Below are positions 34,451 to 45,346 of a DNA stretch of 64,000 nucleotides, piece by piece. The stretch is from NCBI RefSeq assembly GCF_023206395.1, contig NZ_CP066149.1, positions 248,001 through 312,000 of the forward strand. Direction: 5' to 3'. Under the pieces are notes generated by a model, which was not told the DNA's origin, did no database searches, and saw nothing but the letters and a program-made list of their open reading frames with translations. The stretch's first letter is position 1; each line of letters begins with the position of its first letter. This DNA comes from Vibrio sp. ED004. GTDB lineage: Bacteria; Pseudomonadota; Gammaproteobacteria; Enterobacterales; Vibrionaceae. A program made the translations under genes and the position numbers.

Positions 34451-35881
34451 GTGAAAAAGCACTGGATACGTAATTCCGTCACAGCACTATTAATGGTTAG
34501 CGCATCACTAGCAAGCGCAACCAGTTTTGCTGCGTCTGAACAAAAAGAAATTGGTGATCCTCGTAACAACCAGTTCGAGCAGAACCACCCTGATCAATAT
34601 CACTCATGGAGACAAACGTCAGAAAGTGAAACCATTGAAGATGCGCTAAAAGAAGATCCAAACATGGTGATCATGTGGGCTGGCTACGGGTTCGCAAAAG
34701 ACTACAACAAAGCTCGCGGCCACTTTTACGCGATTGACGATGTAAGACAAACCTTGCGTACTGGCGGTCCGACCGACGAAAACTCAGGTCCTATGCCAAT
34801 GGCGTGTTGGAGCTGTAAGAGCCCAGACGTTGCACGTGTTATTGAAGAACGCGGTGAAGATGGCTACTTCGAAGGTAAGTGGGCACGTCTTGGTAACGAG
34901 ATCGTCAACCCTATTGGTTGTGCCGACTGTCATGACACCCAAAGCGATGAGTTCAAAAACGGCGAGCCAGCACTGAAAGTGACACGCCCTTATGTTGAAC
35001 GCGCTTTCGAAGCGATTGGTAAAAAGTTTGATGAGCAGAGCCGTTTAGACCAACAAGCTTCAGTTTGTGCACAATGCCATGTGGAATACTACTTCACCGG
35101 TCCAACCAAAGGCGTGAAATTCCCTTGGGATAAAGGGACACGTGTTGAGCAAATGGAAGAGTACTACGATGACATCAACTTTAAGGATTGGACGCACAAG
35201 GTATCTAAAGCGCCAATGCTAAAAGCGCAGCACCCTGGCTATGAAACATGGCGTGAAGGTATTCACGGCAAAAACAAAGTCGTTTGTGCTGACTGTCATA
35301 TGCCTAAAGTCACCAAAGAAGACGGCACGGTTTACACCGATCATAAAGTAGGTAACCCGTTTGACCGCTTCGAAGATACGTGTGCCAACTGTCATACTCA
35401 ATCTAAAGAGACCATGCGTAATATCGTTTCAAGCCGTAAAGCTCAAGTGCTAAACATGAAGCTGACTGCTGAGAAACAAATCGTTGCTGCTCACTTTGAA
35501 GCAGGCGCGGCATGGGAAGCGGGTGCAACAGAGCAAGAGATGGAGCCAATCCTACTGGATATTCGTCACGCTCAATGGCGTTGGGACTACGCAATCGCAT
35601 CTCATGGTGTTCATATGCATGCACCAGAAGTTGCGCTTGAGGTTCTAGGTACAGCCGTTGACCGTGCAGCCGACGCTCGTACTAAGATCATTCGTCTATT
35701 AGCGAAGAAAGGCATCACCGACCCTATAGAAATTCCTGATATCTCAACCAAAGAAGCGGCTCAAAAAGCGCTAGGAATGGACATGGATAAGATGAACGCT
35801 GAGAAACAACACTTCTTAGACACGGTTGTTCCTAAGTGGGAAGAACAAGCTGAAAAACGTGAAGCGAACTACGAATACTAG
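34451..35881 (+). CDS. nrfA: NrfA, pentahaem ammonia-forming nitrite reductase
   Basis: 476 residues from GTG 34451 (GGAG upstream), with a signal peptide ([17 protein letters not shown]). The catalytic haem site is the diagnostic CWSCK; four CXXCH sites follow: CADCH, CAQCH, CADCH and CANCH. The segment [21 protein letters not shown] supplies distal haem ligands. It reduces nitrite to ammonia with six electrons in the periplasm, receiving electrons from NrfBCD, and needs NrfEFG for its Lys-ligated haem. All partners are in this locus. Followed by its own terminator. Confidence 0.96.
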   Translation: MKKHWIRNSVTALLMVSASLASATSFAASEQKEIGDPRNNQFEQNHPDQYHSWRQTSESETIEDALKEDPNMVIMWAGYGFAKDYNKARGHFYAIDDVRQTLRTGGPTDENSGPMPMACWSCKSPDVARVIEERGEDGYFEGKWARLGNEIVNPIGCADCHDTQSDEFKNGEPALKVTRPYVERAFEAIGKKFDEQSRLDQQASVCAQCHVEYYFTGPTKGVKFPWDKGTRVEQMEEYYDDINFKDWTHKVSKAPMLKAQHPGYETWREGIHGKNKVVCADCHMPKVTKEDGTVYTDHKVGNPFDRFEDTCANCHTQSKETMRNIVSSRKAQVLNMKLTAEKQIVAAHFEAGAAWEAGATEQEMEPILLDIRHAQWRWDYAIASHGVHMHAPEVALEVLGTAVDRAADARTKIIRLLAKKGITDPIEIPDISTKEAAQKALGMDMDKMNAEKQHFLDTVVPKWEEQAEKREANYEY

Positions 35882-35904
35882 TTTCTTCAAATAGACCATT
35901 ACGT

Positions 35905-35943
35905 AAAAACCAGTCACACTATTATTGTGTGGCTGGTTTTTTA
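35905..35943 (+). terminator. Terminator of nrfA
   Basis: AACCAGTCACAC/GTGTGGCTGGTT stem then six T. Confidence 0.9.
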
Positions 35944-36006
35944 GGTTTTGGAGGAATACACATCAATACCTACCTCCGATCTACTCGCCAATTCAAGGAA
36001 TAAACA

Positions 36007-36351
36007 ATGAAAACCTTATTTTCACTTTCAGCATTGTGCGTTGCACTGTTGAGTTCTGGCGTTCATGCGTCTGAGCGCGCCGATATAGGTTGGGAGTTAA
36101 TTGAGAAAGGCGCATTAGTGGTTGATGTCAGAACTCCTGAGGAGTTCAAGCAAGGGCATCTAGACAACGCCATAAACTATCCACTGTCTGAGGTCGCAAC
36201 ACACTTTGCCAACATAGATAAAGACCAACCGATTGTCTTGTATTGCCGCAGTGGTAACCGCTCAGGACAAGCCTATCAGTTCTTGCAAGCTCAAGGGTTT
36301 ACTCAAATCCACAACGCAGGTGGCCTGATTGAAATGCAGGAAAGTAAATAG
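36007..36351 (+). CDS. Periplasmic rhodanese-like protein (PspE/GlpE type)
   Basis: 114 residues: signal peptide (LFSLSALCVALLSSGVHAS) and one rhodanese domain with the conserved VVDVRTPEEFKQGHLDNAINYPL and active-site Cys in VLYCRSGNRSGQA (about 79). Such single-domain exported rhodaneses transfer sulfane sulfur. It sits between nrfA and the nrfG-like gene but follows a terminator, so a functional link to nitrite reduction is only positional. Confidence 0.88.
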   Translation: MKTLFSLSALCVALLSSGVHASERADIGWELIEKGALVVDVRTPEEFKQGHLDNAINYPLSEVATHFANIDKDQPIVLYCRSGNRSGQAYQFLQAQGFTQIHNAGGLIEMQESK

Positions 36352-36383
36352 CTAAAAACAAACGACTAGCGATTATGCCAAGC

Positions 36384-37013
36384 TTATCGGATCATCTGTT
36401 TGGCTTGGTTGATCGAGTGAATAATAGAAACACGATCAATCCCCTTCTGATTAGAGTCGAGAATTTGAGTCCACGCATCGATCGCTTGTTGATAGCGCAT
36501 ACTGATGAAGTGATCGGTCGCGATTAACATTAAGGCCGTTCGATCGTTCGGATCAAGATCCATAGATTGCTCTAGCAGTCTGTTGACGTCATCACTCATC
36601 GCTTGTGAACTGAGATAATAAAGTGCGGTGGCTTTAGCGGCATACAAGCCTGAAGGCGCTTGAGGATCTAAACGAATCGCGTAATCGTAACAGGTAAAAG
36701 CCGCATCAAACTCCCCTTTCTGCATATAAACACCGCCCAGCCTAAACCATAAATCAGATTGATTTGGGTCTTGCTTAAGGCTTTGTTGCAGCTCATCTTG
36801 GAAATCTGTTGTGGTGTAATTTTCGTTGTCATTGGAAGGAGGCTGAGGCAGCTCTTGCTTCATTTGAAACCAGATAATGCCACTGAGTAGCACTGCGGTA
36901 AGTGAGATAACAAGGTTCCCCTTAAGGCTACGACTGTTTTTGTTTGATGCAACGACAATCACCACCAAAAACAGGCTCATCAATAACAAAGCAACCAGTA
37001 ACCAGATATCCAT
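36384..37013 (-). CDS. nrfG: NrfG/CcmI-like TPR protein
   Basis: About 209 residues from ATG 37013 (GGGGGAG upstream). Two N-terminal membrane helices (about 3-22 and 30-48) precede a TPR domain (about 65-205; SDLWFRLGGVYMQKGEFDAAFTCYDYAIRLDP). This is the NrfG/CcmI layout: the TPR part presents the NrfA apoprotein to the haem lyase. It lies on the opposite strand, apart from nrfEF, an unusual arrangement compared with E. coli nrfEFG. Confidence 0.8.
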   Translation of the reverse strand: MDIWLLVALLLMSLFLVVIVVASNKNSRSLKGNLVISLTAVLLSGIIWFQMKQELPQPPSNDNENYTTTDFQDELQQSLKQDPNQSDLWFRLGGVYMQKGEFDAAFTCYDYAIRLDPQAPSGLYAAKATALYYLSSQAMSDDVNRLLEQSMDLDPNDRTALMLIATDHFISMRYQQAIDAWTQILDSNQKGIDRVSIIHSINQAKQMIR

Positions 37014-37123
37014 TTTACTCCCCCTTTTTATCCGCCCATTCACTCTACCTCTTTCGCCACAAAGCAAACTTGATCAAGGTATAGCTATTGGTATTTAACG
37101 ATTCTCCATAAACAACAGGCAAT

Positions 37124-37153
37124 AAAAAACCGAGCACTTAGGCTCGGTTTTTT
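37124..37153. terminator. Terminator of gyrA (bidirectional)
   Basis: ACCGAGC/GCTCGGT stem flanked by A6 and T6. Confidence 0.9.
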
Positions 37154-37187
37154 CAATGGTAAGCTTAATTACTTAGCGTAATCGAGA

Positions 37188-39848
37188 TTACTCAGTGTCT
37201 TGCTCGCTATCACTTTCAGAGTCAGAAGCATCTGATGCTTGCTCTTCACTTGATTCAGCAACTTCAGCGTTAACTGCTTCAGCATTTGCTTCTTCAGCTT
37301 CGCCTTCTACAATCTCAGCTTCTTCTACTTCGTCGATGCGTTGTAGACCTACAACGTTCTCGTCTTCAGCAGTACGAATCAGTGTTACACCTTGAGTGTT
37401 ACGACCAACTTGGCTCACTTCCGCTACGCGAGTACGTACTAGTGTACCTGCGTCGGTGATCATCATCATTTCATCGCCTTCTTCAACTTGAACAGCACCA
37501 ACTACTGGGCCATTACGTTCAGAGACTTTGATAGATACTACACCTTGCGTTGCACGGCCTTTCGTTGGGTATTCAGCTAGCTCAGTACGCTTACCGTAAC
37601 CGTTTTGAGTCACAGTTAGGATATCGCCTTCGTTAGAAGGAACAATCAGTGAAACCACTTGATCGTCTTCTGGAAGCTTCATACCACGAACACCAGAGGC
37701 AGTACGGCCCATTGCGCGTACTTTGTCCTCGTTAAAGCGAACAACTTTGCCCGATTTAGAGAACAGCATGATGTCGCTATCACCGTTAGTGATGTCAACG
37801 CCGATCAGTGAATCGTCGTCACGTAGGTTAACAGCGATTAGACCGTTAGCACGTACGTTTGCGAATTGATCCAGAGATGTCTTCTTAACAGTACCGTCGC
37901 CTGTTGCCATGAAGATGAATTTCTCGTTAGAGAACTCAGAAACAGGCAGGATAGCCGTGATACGCTCACCTTCTTCTAGAGGAAGAATGTTCACGATAGG
38001 CTTACCACGAGCAGTACGACTTGCTAATGGCAGTTGGTAAACTTTCAGACGGTATGTCTTACCACGAGTAGAGAAACATAGGATGTTATCGTGAGTATTA
38101 GCAACAAGCAGACGCTCAATGTAATCCTCATCTTTCATCTTAGTTGCACTCTTACCTTTACCACCACGACGCTGAGCTTCGTAGTCGCTTAGGATTTGGT
38201 ACTTAACGTAACCTGCGTTAGAAAGCGTTACTACAACGTCTTCTTGAGCAATCAGCTCTTCCATGTCGATATCATGAACTGCAGCTGTGATTTCTGTACG
38301 ACGCTCGTCGCCATAGATTTCACGTACTGCTTGAAGTTCTTCACGGATAACTTCCATCAAACGCTCAGTGCTTGCAAGAATGTGCATTAGCTCAGCGATT
38401 TCTTCTAGAAGTGCTTTGTACTCGTCTAGAATCTTCTCGTGCTCTAGGCCAGTTAGGCGGTGAAGACGAAGTTCTAGAATAGCTTGTGCTTGTGTTTCCG
38501 TTAGGAAGTATTGGCCATCGCGGATGCCGTATTGGTCTTCCAACCAATCAGGACGAGCCGCATCAGTACCAGCACGCTCAAGCATTGAAGCAACGTTACC
38601 AAGATCCCAACCACGAGACACTAAACCAACTTTAGCTTCTGCTGGTGTTGGCGCGCTCTTGATCAGTTCAATGATTTCATCAATGTTAGCAAGTGCTAGA
38701 GACAAAGCTTCAAGGATGTGTGCACGGTCGCGCGCTTTCTTCAGTTCGAAGATAGTACGACGAGTCACAACTTCGCGACGGTGGTCTACGAAGCACTTAA
38801 GCATGTCTTTGATGTTGAACAACTGTGGTTGACCGTTATTCAACGCAACCATGTTGATACCGAAAGTCGTTTGCAGTTGAGTTTGAGCGTATAGGTTGTT
38901 AAGAACCACTTCGCCTACTGCATCACGCTTACATTCAATAACAATACGCATACCGTCTTTATCAGACTCGTCACGTAGTGCACTGATGCCTTCTACTTTC
39001 TTATCTTTAACCAGTTCAGCAATCTTCTCGATCAAACGAGCTTTGTTTACTTGGTAAGGGATCTCAGTAACGATAATGGTTTCTTTACCATTCTTCTCTA
39101 CTTCGATATCCGCTTTTGAACGCATGTAAACCTTACCGCGGCCAGTCTTGTATGCATCTACGATGCCTTTACGACCACTGATAAGTGCTGCTGTTGGGAA
39201 GTCAGGACCAGGGATATAGTCCATTAGCTCATCAATAGTGATATCTTCATTATTGATAAATGCTAAACAGCCATCAACAACTTCACCAAGGTTATGTGGT
39301 GGGATGTTGGTAGCCATACCTACTGCGATACCAGAAGCACCGTTTACCAATAGGTTAGGAATTTTTGTAGGAAGTACTGCTGGAATTTGTTCTGTACCAT
39401 CGTAGTTCGGTACGTAATCCACAGTTTCCTTATCAAGGTCAGCCAGGAGCTCGTGAGCAATTTTCGCCATACGAACTTCGGTATAACGCATTGCAGCCGC
39501 GGAGTCGCCATCGATAGAACCAAAGTTACCTTGGCCATCAACTAGCATGTAACGCAGTGAGAACGGTTGCGCCATACGAACAATAGTATCGTATACAGCA
39601 CTATCACCATGTGGGTGGTATTTACCGATTACATCACCTACTACACGAGCAGACTTTTTATATGGTTTGTTCCAATCATTACCTAGTACATTCATCGCGA
39701 ACAAAACGCGGCGGTGTACAGGTTTTAGGCCATCACGCACATCTGGAAGGGCACGACCAACGATGACGGACATCGCGTAGTCTAGGTATGAACCTCTAAG
39801 CTCATCTTCAATATTTACGGGCGTGATCTCTTTCGCTAGATCGCTCAT
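37188..39848 (-). CDS. gyrA: DNA gyrase subunit A
   Basis: 886 residues. The catalytic Tyr lies in [10 protein letters not shown], the quinolone-determining region reads [15 protein letters not shown] (Ser and Asp of the sensitive type), and the GyrA box QRRGGKG is present (about 560). The C-terminal beta-pinwheel is complete and ends in a long acidic tail rich in Glu, Asp, Ser and Ala (last about 50 residues). With GyrB it introduces negative supercoils. Divergent from ubiG. Confidence 0.97.
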   Translation of the reverse strand: MSDLAKEITPVNIEDELRGSYLDYAMSVIVGRALPDVRDGLKPVHRRVLFAMNVLGNDWNKPYKKSARVVGDVIGKYHPHGDSAVYDTIVRMAQPFSLRYMLVDGQGNFGSIDGDSAAAMRYTEVRMAKIAHELLADLDKETVDYVPNYDGTEQIPAVLPTKIPNLLVNGASGIAVGMATNIPPHNLGEVVDGCLAFINNEDITIDELMDYIPGPDFPTAALISGRKGIVDAYKTGRGKVYMRSKADIEVEKNGKETIIVTEIPYQVNKARLIEKIAELVKDKKVEGISALRDESDKDGMRIVIECKRDAVGEVVLNNLYAQTQLQTTFGINMVALNNGQPQLFNIKDMLKCFVDHRREVVTRRTIFELKKARDRAHILEALSLALANIDEIIELIKSAPTPAEAKVGLVSRGWDLGNVASMLERAGTDAARPDWLEDQYGIRDGQYFLTETQAQAILELRLHRLTGLEHEKILDEYKALLEEIAELMHILASTERLMEVIREELQAVREIYGDERRTEITAAVHDIDMEELIAQEDVVVTLSNAGYVKYQILSDYEAQRRGGKGKSATKMKDEDYIERLLVANTHDNILCFSTRGKTYRLKVYQLPLASRTARGKPIVNILPLEEGERITAILPVSEFSNEKFIFMATGDGTVKKTSLDQFANVRANGLIAVNLRDDDSLIGVDITNGDSDIMLFSKSGKVVRFNEDKVRAMGRTASGVRGMKLPEDDQVVSLIVPSNEGDILTVTQNGYGKRTELAEYPTKGRATQGVVSIKVSERNGPVVGAVQVEEGDEMMMITDAGTLVRTRVAEVSQVGRNTQGVTLIRTAEDENVVGLQRIDEVEEAEIVEGEAEEANAEAVNAEVAESSEEQASDASDSESDSEQDTE

Positions 39849-40139
39849 AGAGCCATTTTCCCTCTATAGTCAGATCGTATTTTTGAATACGTATAAGACC
39901 GAAAAATATAACACAAATTTACCTACGGAGGCATCACTTTCCCTCTCCTTTTACCATCTTGTGACCCTTGTAGCCAATCAATTGATGAGAAATTGCACCT
40001 CCGCATCATATCTTGCTGAAACATGGTCACTTTACATCCAATAAACTAGCAAAATTGTAGATCTTCTGGTCAGGGCGAAAAGGCAAGTTATAATGCCTGC
40101 AATTTCATGGATGCATTATTTAACTTGGAAATGCCGATT

Positions 40140-40853
40140 ATGACTAAATCACAGAACGTAGACCCAGCAGAAATCAAAAAATTCGAAGACATGGCGTCGC
40201 GCTGGTGGGATCTGAAAGGCGAGTTTAAGCCTCTACATCAAATCAACCCACTGCGCCTAAATTATGTGCTAGAAAAGACCGAAGGTTTATTTGGTAAGAA
40301 AGTACTCGACGTTGGCTGCGGTGGCGGCATTTTGGCTGAAAGTATGGCTGTTGAGGGCGCTGTAGTCACTGGCCTAGATATGGGTAAGGAACCACTAGAA
40401 GTGGCACGTCTTCACGCATTAGAAACAGGCACCAAGCTAGATTACATCCAAAGCACCATCGAAGACCATGCAGAACAGAATCCACAAACTTACGATGTGG
40501 TAACGTGCATGGAAATGCTAGAGCACGTTCCTGATCCACAATCTGTGATTAGCGCATGTTCAAAATTAGTGAAACCGGGTGGTCACGTGTTCTTCTCTAC
40601 TTTGAACCGTAACTTCAAATCTTACCTGTTCGCTATTGTTGGTGCAGAAAAGCTGCTTAAAATTGTCCCTGAGGGCACTCACGAGCACGAGAAGTTCATT
40701 CGCCCTGCAGAACTTATTAAGATGATTGATAACACACCACTGCAAGAGTTAGGCATCACTGGTCTACACTATAACCCACTGACTGACAGCTACCGTTTGG
40801 GCCACAATGTCGATGTAAACTACATCGTTCACACTCAAAATTTCGCCCAATAA
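40140..40853 (+). CDS. ubiG: Ubiquinone biosynthesis O-methyltransferase
   Basis: 237 residues from ATG 40140, which matches the usual N-terminus (an upstream ATG at 40107 has no support). SAM-binding motif [15 protein letters not shown] (about 55-70), then GLDMG and the ADOMET-family [15 protein letters not shown]. It catalyses both O-methylation steps of ubiquinone synthesis. The gyrA-ubiG divergent pair is common in gammaproteobacteria. Confidence 0.95.
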   Translation: MTKSQNVDPAEIKKFEDMASRWWDLKGEFKPLHQINPLRLNYVLEKTEGLFGKKVLDVGCGGGILAESMAVEGAVVTGLDMGKEPLEVARLHALETGTKLDYIQSTIEDHAEQNPQTYDVVTCMEMLEHVPDPQSVISACSKLVKPGGHVFFSTLNRNFKSYLFAIVGAEKLLKIVPEGTHEHEKFIRPAELIKMIDNTPLQELGITGLHYNPLTDSYRLGHNVDVNYIVHTQNFAQ

Positions 40854-41159
40854 CTGCTCGTATAATTACCAGTATCCCTACCGTAAAACCTTTTGTAAAA
40901 AAGACTAATGAAAAGAGTTGCAACTAACATAAGTTTGCGACTTTTTTCAGTCTAAATTTCGTGCGCTAGCTTCCATTTTGACCACCTAGATTTAATTTTA
41001 ACCCCCCAAAATCCATCGCTCATTTTGTCCAAAGATCAAGGGATTTTTTTTTATGGGAGTGCAAAAATAAAGCATCCTTAAAAGCCGACTTTTATACAAT
41101 CAAGTCACATCTAACCTCATCAGTTAGTGGTCACTTACAGTTTTTTTTCAATCCACCAC

Positions 41160-41168
41160 TTATCCACA
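41160..41168 (+). promoter_or_regulatory. Consensus DnaA box upstream of nrdA
   Basis: TTATCCACA, an exact match to the strong DnaA 9-mer. DnaA is known to act on nrdAB in E. coli, linking dNTP supply to replication. Confidence 0.7.
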
Positions 41169-41236
41169 AGCAACCCAATTTCTTTACCTTGAAAAATATC
41201 AGTTGTAGCACTATCTTGTAACCCAACAAACAAATG

Positions 41237-41273
41237 ACCCCTATATGTTGTGTTTGAACTACAATGTATGGGT
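41237..41273 (+). promoter_or_regulatory. Pair of NrdR-like boxes upstream of nrdA
   Basis: ACCCCTATATGTTGTG (41237-41252) and ACTACAATGTATGGGT (41258-41273), start-to-start 21 bases (two helical turns). Each resembles the NrdR box ACACWATATWTWGTGT, less well in the outer positions. Confidence 0.65.
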
Positions 41274-41370
41274 AGACCAAGATCACAAAGCCGAAACGTA
41301 ATTTACAAAAATTACACAGAAATACACAAAAACACGGCCTTGTTCAGTTTTGTTAGGGAAATTAAGCAGA

Positions 41371-43653
41371 ATGAACCAACAACTTACTGTTACCAAGCGT
41401 AACGGGCGCAAAGAAACGATCGATCTAGAGAAGATCCATCGCGTGATTACATGGGCAGCTGAAGGCTTGCACAATGTTTCTGTATCACAAGTAGAATTGA
41501 AAGCTCACATTCAGTTTTACGATGGCATCACCACTACTGACATTCATGAGACTATCATCAAGTCGGCAGCGGATTTAATCTCTGAAGAGACTCCTGATTA
41601 CCAATATCTAGCAGCACGTCTGTCTGTATTCCACCTACGTAAAAAAGCGTACGGCGAATACGAGCCGCCTGCATTATATGACCACGTTGCAAAACTGGTT
41701 GATATGGGTAAATACGATAGCCACCTAATGGAAGATTACACGAAAGCCGAGTTCGACGAGCTTGACGAGTACATCGACCACAAACGTGACTTAGACTTCT
41801 CTTACGCAGCGGTTAAGCAGCTTGAAGGTAAATACTTCGTGCAAAACCGTGTAACGAAAGAAATCTACGAGAGTGCTCAGTTCCTTTACATTTTAGTTGC
41901 TGCGTGTCTATTCGCTAAGTACCCGAAATCGACTCGTCTTGACTACATCAAACGTTTTTACGATGCATCGTCTACGTTTAAGATTTCTCTACCTACACCG
42001 ATCATGTCTGGTGTACGTACGCCTACTCGTCAATTCAGTTCTTGTGTACTGATCGAGTGTGGTGACAGCCTTGATTCAATCAACGCAACAGCAAGCTCAA
42101 TTGTTCGTTACGTATCTCAACGTGCTGGTATTGGTATCAACGCAGGTCGTATCCGTGCGCTTGGTTCTGAAATCCGTAATGGTGAAGCGTTCCACACTGG
42201 CTGTATTCCTTTCTACAAATACTTCCAAACAGCAGTAAAATGTTGTTCTCAAGGTGGTGTCCGTGGTGGCGCAGCAACAGTGTTCTATCCACTATGGCAC
42301 GGTGAAGTTCAGTCTCTATTAGTACTGAAAAACAACCGCGGCGTTGAAGAGAACCGTGTTCGTCACATGGACTACGGCGTACAACTGAACAAGCTTATGT
42401 ACTCTCGTCTTGTTCAAGGGGGCAACATCAGCCTGTTCTCACCTTCTGACGTGCCTGGCCTTTACGATGCGTTCTTCGAAAACCAAGACCGTTTTGAAGA
42501 GCTATACGTTAAGTACGAAAACGATCCATCAGTGAAGCGCGAAACAGTAAAAGCTGTAGAGCTATTCTCTCTGCTAATGCAAGAGCGTGCTTCTACTGGT
42601 CGTATCTACATTCAGAACGTTGACCACTGTAATACACACAGCCCGTTTGATTCTGAAGTTGCCCCTGTTCGTCAATCGAACCTATGTCTAGAAATCGCGC
42701 TTCCAACTAAGCCGCTTTCTAACGTAGAAGATGACGAAGGCGAAATTGCACTTTGTACGCTTTCAGCTTTCAACCTTGGCGCAATCAATGAACTTGACGA
42801 CCTAGCAGAGCTTTCTGAACTGGTTGTTCGTGCACTAGATGCACTTCTTGATTACCAAGACTACCCGCTTCCAGCAGCATACAAGTCGACAATGAACCGT
42901 CGTACTCTAGGTGTAGGTGTTATCAACTACGCATACTACCTAGCGAAGAATGGTGTGAAGTACTCTGATGGCAGCGCAAATGGCCTGACTCACCGTACTT
43001 TTGAAGCGATTCAATACCACTTGCTAAAAGCATCTGTTGAACTAGCGAAAGAGCAAGGTCGTTGCCCATCTTTCCACGAGACCAACTACGCGAAAGGCCT
43101 ACTGCCAATAGATACTTACAAGAAAGATATCGACTTAGTATGTGAAGAGCCATTGCACTACGATTGGGATTCTCTACGTGAAGAGATCATGGAGCACGGT
43201 CTGCGTAACTCTACGCTAACAGCGCTTATGCCTTCTGAGACATCGTCTCAAATCTCGAACGCGACGAACGGTATCGAGCCACCACGTGGTTACGTATCAG
43301 TGAAAGCATCGAAAGACGGCATCCTGAAGCAAGTTGTTCCAGATTTCCTAAATCTAAAAGAGAACTACGAACTGCTTTGGAACATTGGTTCTAACGACGG
43401 TTACCTACACCTAGTAGGTATCATGCAAAAATTCGTTGACCAAGCTATCTCTGCAAACACTAACTATGATCCAAGTGTTTACGACAGCGGTAAAGTACCA
43501 ATGAAGAAGCTGCTTCAAGACCTACTTACAGCGTACAAGTACGGTGTTAAGACGCTTTACTACCATAACACTCGTGATGGTGCTAAAGACGACCAAGGCG
43601 ATGCAGTAACAGTGCCGGAAGAAGATTGTGAAGGCGGCGGTTGTAAGATCTAA
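41371..43653 (+). CDS. nrdA: Ribonucleotide reductase class Ia, alpha subunit
   Basis: 760 residues from ATG 41371. The N-terminal ATP-cone (TVTKRNGRKETIDLEKIHRVI) is the allosteric activity site. Active-site Cys regions include RQFSSCVLIECGDS and NLCLEIALP; the C-terminal shuttle cysteines are in CEGGGCKI. It reduces ribonucleoside diphosphates under aerobic conditions. Runs as nrdA-nrdB-yfaE. Confidence 0.96.
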   Translation: MNQQLTVTKRNGRKETIDLEKIHRVITWAAEGLHNVSVSQVELKAHIQFYDGITTTDIHETIIKSAADLISEETPDYQYLAARLSVFHLRKKAYGEYEPPALYDHVAKLVDMGKYDSHLMEDYTKAEFDELDEYIDHKRDLDFSYAAVKQLEGKYFVQNRVTKEIYESAQFLYILVAACLFAKYPKSTRLDYIKRFYDASSTFKISLPTPIMSGVRTPTRQFSSCVLIECGDSLDSINATASSIVRYVSQRAGIGINAGRIRALGSEIRNGEAFHTGCIPFYKYFQTAVKCCSQGGVRGGAATVFYPLWHGEVQSLLVLKNNRGVEENRVRHMDYGVQLNKLMYSRLVQGGNISLFSPSDVPGLYDAFFENQDRFEELYVKYENDPSVKRETVKAVELFSLLMQERASTGRIYIQNVDHCNTHSPFDSEVAPVRQSNLCLEIALPTKPLSNVEDDEGEIALCTLSAFNLGAINELDDLAELSELVVRALDALLDYQDYPLPAAYKSTMNRRTLGVGVINYAYYLAKNGVKYSDGSANGLTHRTFEAIQYHLLKASVELAKEQGRCPSFHETNYAKGLLPIDTYKKDIDLVCEEPLHYDWDSLREEIMEHGLRNSTLTALMPSETSSQISNATNGIEPPRGYVSVKASKDGILKQVVPDFLNLKENYELLWNIGSNDGYLHLVGIMQKFVDQAISANTNYDPSVYDSGKVPMKKLLQDLLTAYKYGVKTLYYHNTRDGAKDDQGDAVTVPEEDCEGGGCKI

Positions 43654-43673
43654 ACCGCAATAAACATTAAGAC

Positions 43674-43702
43674 CCCAGAGAAGAGTTATCTTCTCTGGGT
43701 TT
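43674..43702 (+). terminator. Hairpin between nrdA and nrdB
   Basis: CCCAGAGAAG/CTTCTCTGGG stem followed by TTTAAA only. Probably a weak terminator or RNA-stability element that lowers nrdB relative to nrdA or the reverse. Confidence 0.6.
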
Positions 43703-43756
43703 AAAGCATTAACAGGGTCCGTTTTATGACGGGTCTTTAAAGGATTTGAGGCATTT

Positions 43757-44890
43757 ATGGCTTACAGTACTTTTTCTCAGCAAAAAAATGACCAACTAAA
43801 AGAACCAATGTTCTTGGGTCAGTCGGTAAACGTTGCTCGTTACGACCAACAGAAATTCGAAATCTTCGAAAAGCTTATCGAGAAGCAGCTTTCTTTCTTC
43901 TGGCGTCCAGAAGAAGTTGACGTGTCTAGCGACCGTATCGACTACAACAAGCTTCCTGAGCATGAAAAGCACATCTTCATCTCTAACCTGAAGTACCAAA
44001 CACTTCTAGATTCTATCCAAGGCCGCAGTCCGAACGTTGCCCTACTTCCATTGGTATCACTACCAGAAGTAGAAACTTGGATTGAGACTTGGTCTTTCTC
44101 TGAAACGATTCACTCTCGTTCTTACACGCACATCATCCGTAACATCGTGAATGATCCAGGCGTAGTATTCGACGACATCGTTGAAAACGAAGAGATCCTT
44201 AAGCGTGCTAAAGACATCGCTTTCTACTACGACGACCTAATCAAGCTAACGGCTGACTACCACCGCTACGGTGAAGGCAACCACAGCATCAACGGCGAAG
44301 ACGTTAAGATTTCACTTCACGACCTGAAGAAGAAACTTTACCTATGTCTAATGTCGGTAAACGCACTAGAAGCAATCCGTTTCTACGTAAGTTTCGCATG
44401 TTCATTTGCATTCGCTGAGCGTGAGCTAATGGAAGGTAACGCTAAAATCATCAAGCTAATCGCTCGTGATGAAGCGCTTCACCTGACTGGTACTCAGCAC
44501 ATGATCAACTTGCTACGTAACGGTCAAGACGACTTCGCATTCATGCAAATCGCTGAAGAGTGCAAGCAAGAATGTTTCGACCTATTTAAAGAAGCAGCAG
44601 AGCAAGAGAAAGAATGGGCAGAATACCTATTCAAAGACGGCTCTATGATTGGTCTGAACAAAGACATTCTTTGCCAATACGTTGAGTACATTACCAACAT
44701 TCGTATGCAAGCGGTTGGTCTAGGTACTGCTTACCCAGCAGCGACATCGAACCCAATCCCATGGATCAACGCTTGGTTATCTTCAGATAACGTACAAGTT
44801 GCTCCACAAGAAGCTGAAATCAGTTCTTACCTAGTTGGTCAAATCGACAACGAAGTAAAAGCTGACGACTTTGAAGGATTTGAGCTGTAA
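43757..44890 (+). CDS. nrdB: Ribonucleotide reductase class Ia, beta subunit
   Basis: 377 residues, a diiron-tyrosyl radical protein. Iron ligands are visible in [17 protein letters not shown] (Glu and His) and [14 protein letters not shown] (Glu, His). The start has AAGGA upstream. It overlaps yfaE by one base (TAATG). Confidence 0.96.
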   Translation: MAYSTFSQQKNDQLKEPMFLGQSVNVARYDQQKFEIFEKLIEKQLSFFWRPEEVDVSSDRIDYNKLPEHEKHIFISNLKYQTLLDSIQGRSPNVALLPLVSLPEVETWIETWSFSETIHSRSYTHIIRNIVNDPGVVFDDIVENEEILKRAKDIAFYYDDLIKLTADYHRYGEGNHSINGEDVKISLHDLKKKLYLCLMSVNALEAIRFYVSFACSFAFAERELMEGNAKIIKLIARDEALHLTGTQHMINLLRNGQDDFAFMQIAEECKQECFDLFKEAAEQEKEWAEYLFKDGSMIGLNKDILCQYVEYITNIRMQAVGLGTAYPAATSNPIPWINAWLSSDNVQVAPQEAEISSYLVGQIDNEVKADDFEGFEL

Positions 44891-45168
44891 TGCCAACAAT
44901 CAAAATCAACAAGCTGACTTCGATTGAATCTAACCCTTCAAATACTCTGTTGGAAACAATGGAACAAGCTGGGTTAGAACCAGAATACAACTGCCGAGAT
45001 GGTCACTGTGGCGCATGCCGATGTACGTTGGATTCTGGTGAAGTTGAGTACGTTGGTTTTGCTATGGCTTACACACAAGGCGATGAGATTTTGCCATGCA
45101 TCTGCAAAGCAAAAACCGATTTGTCGCTAAGTAACGTGATTCACAGAAGCAAACAAAAGCGCGCCTAA
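44890..45168 (+). CDS. yfaE: 2Fe-2S ferredoxin YfaE, diiron cofactor maintenance
   Basis: 92 residues. Plant-type ferredoxin cysteines: CRDGHCGACRC plus a distant Cys in LPCICKAK. YfaE maintains the NrdB diiron-radical cofactor. Coupled to nrdB by the TAATG overlap. Confidence 0.93.
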   Translation: MPTIKINKLTSIESNPSNTLLETMEQAGLEPEYNCRDGHCGACRCTLDSGEVEYVGFAMAYTQGDEILPCICKAKTDLSLSNVIHRSKQKRA

Positions 45169-45263
45169 GGCTATTCGGTTTAAGTTAGCTTGCTTAGTTT
45201 CATTTGCTTTCGCTTTAGAAGAATCATGTAAGTTCAAACGCTTCATCAAAGATGATAAGTATT

Positions 45264-45303
45264 AAAAAGGGTCCGCCTCCTCTTGGAATGCGGACCCTTT
45301 TTC
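45264..45303. terminator. Bidirectional terminator between yfaE and the napF-like gene
   Basis: AAAAAGGGTCCGC/GCGGACCCTTTTT stem with a 13-base loop. Confidence 0.88.
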
Positions 45304-45346
45304 TATTCGTGTCTTTAGCTCTCGACCACCAAGCCAAACCAGATGG

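Larger units (their letters stand above)
40854..41370. promoter_or_regulatory. ubiG-nrdA intergenic control region
   Basis: About 515 bases without a gene. An imperfect terminator-like hairpin follows ubiG (about 40912-40948, ending in T6). A consensus DnaA box (41160-41168) and two NrdR-like boxes (41237-41273) lie before nrdA. Confidence 0.75.

Noticed and set aside
37188..39848. Quinolone-resistance change in gyrA
   Set aside because: The determining region reads [11 protein letters not shown] with the sensitive-type Ser and Asp.
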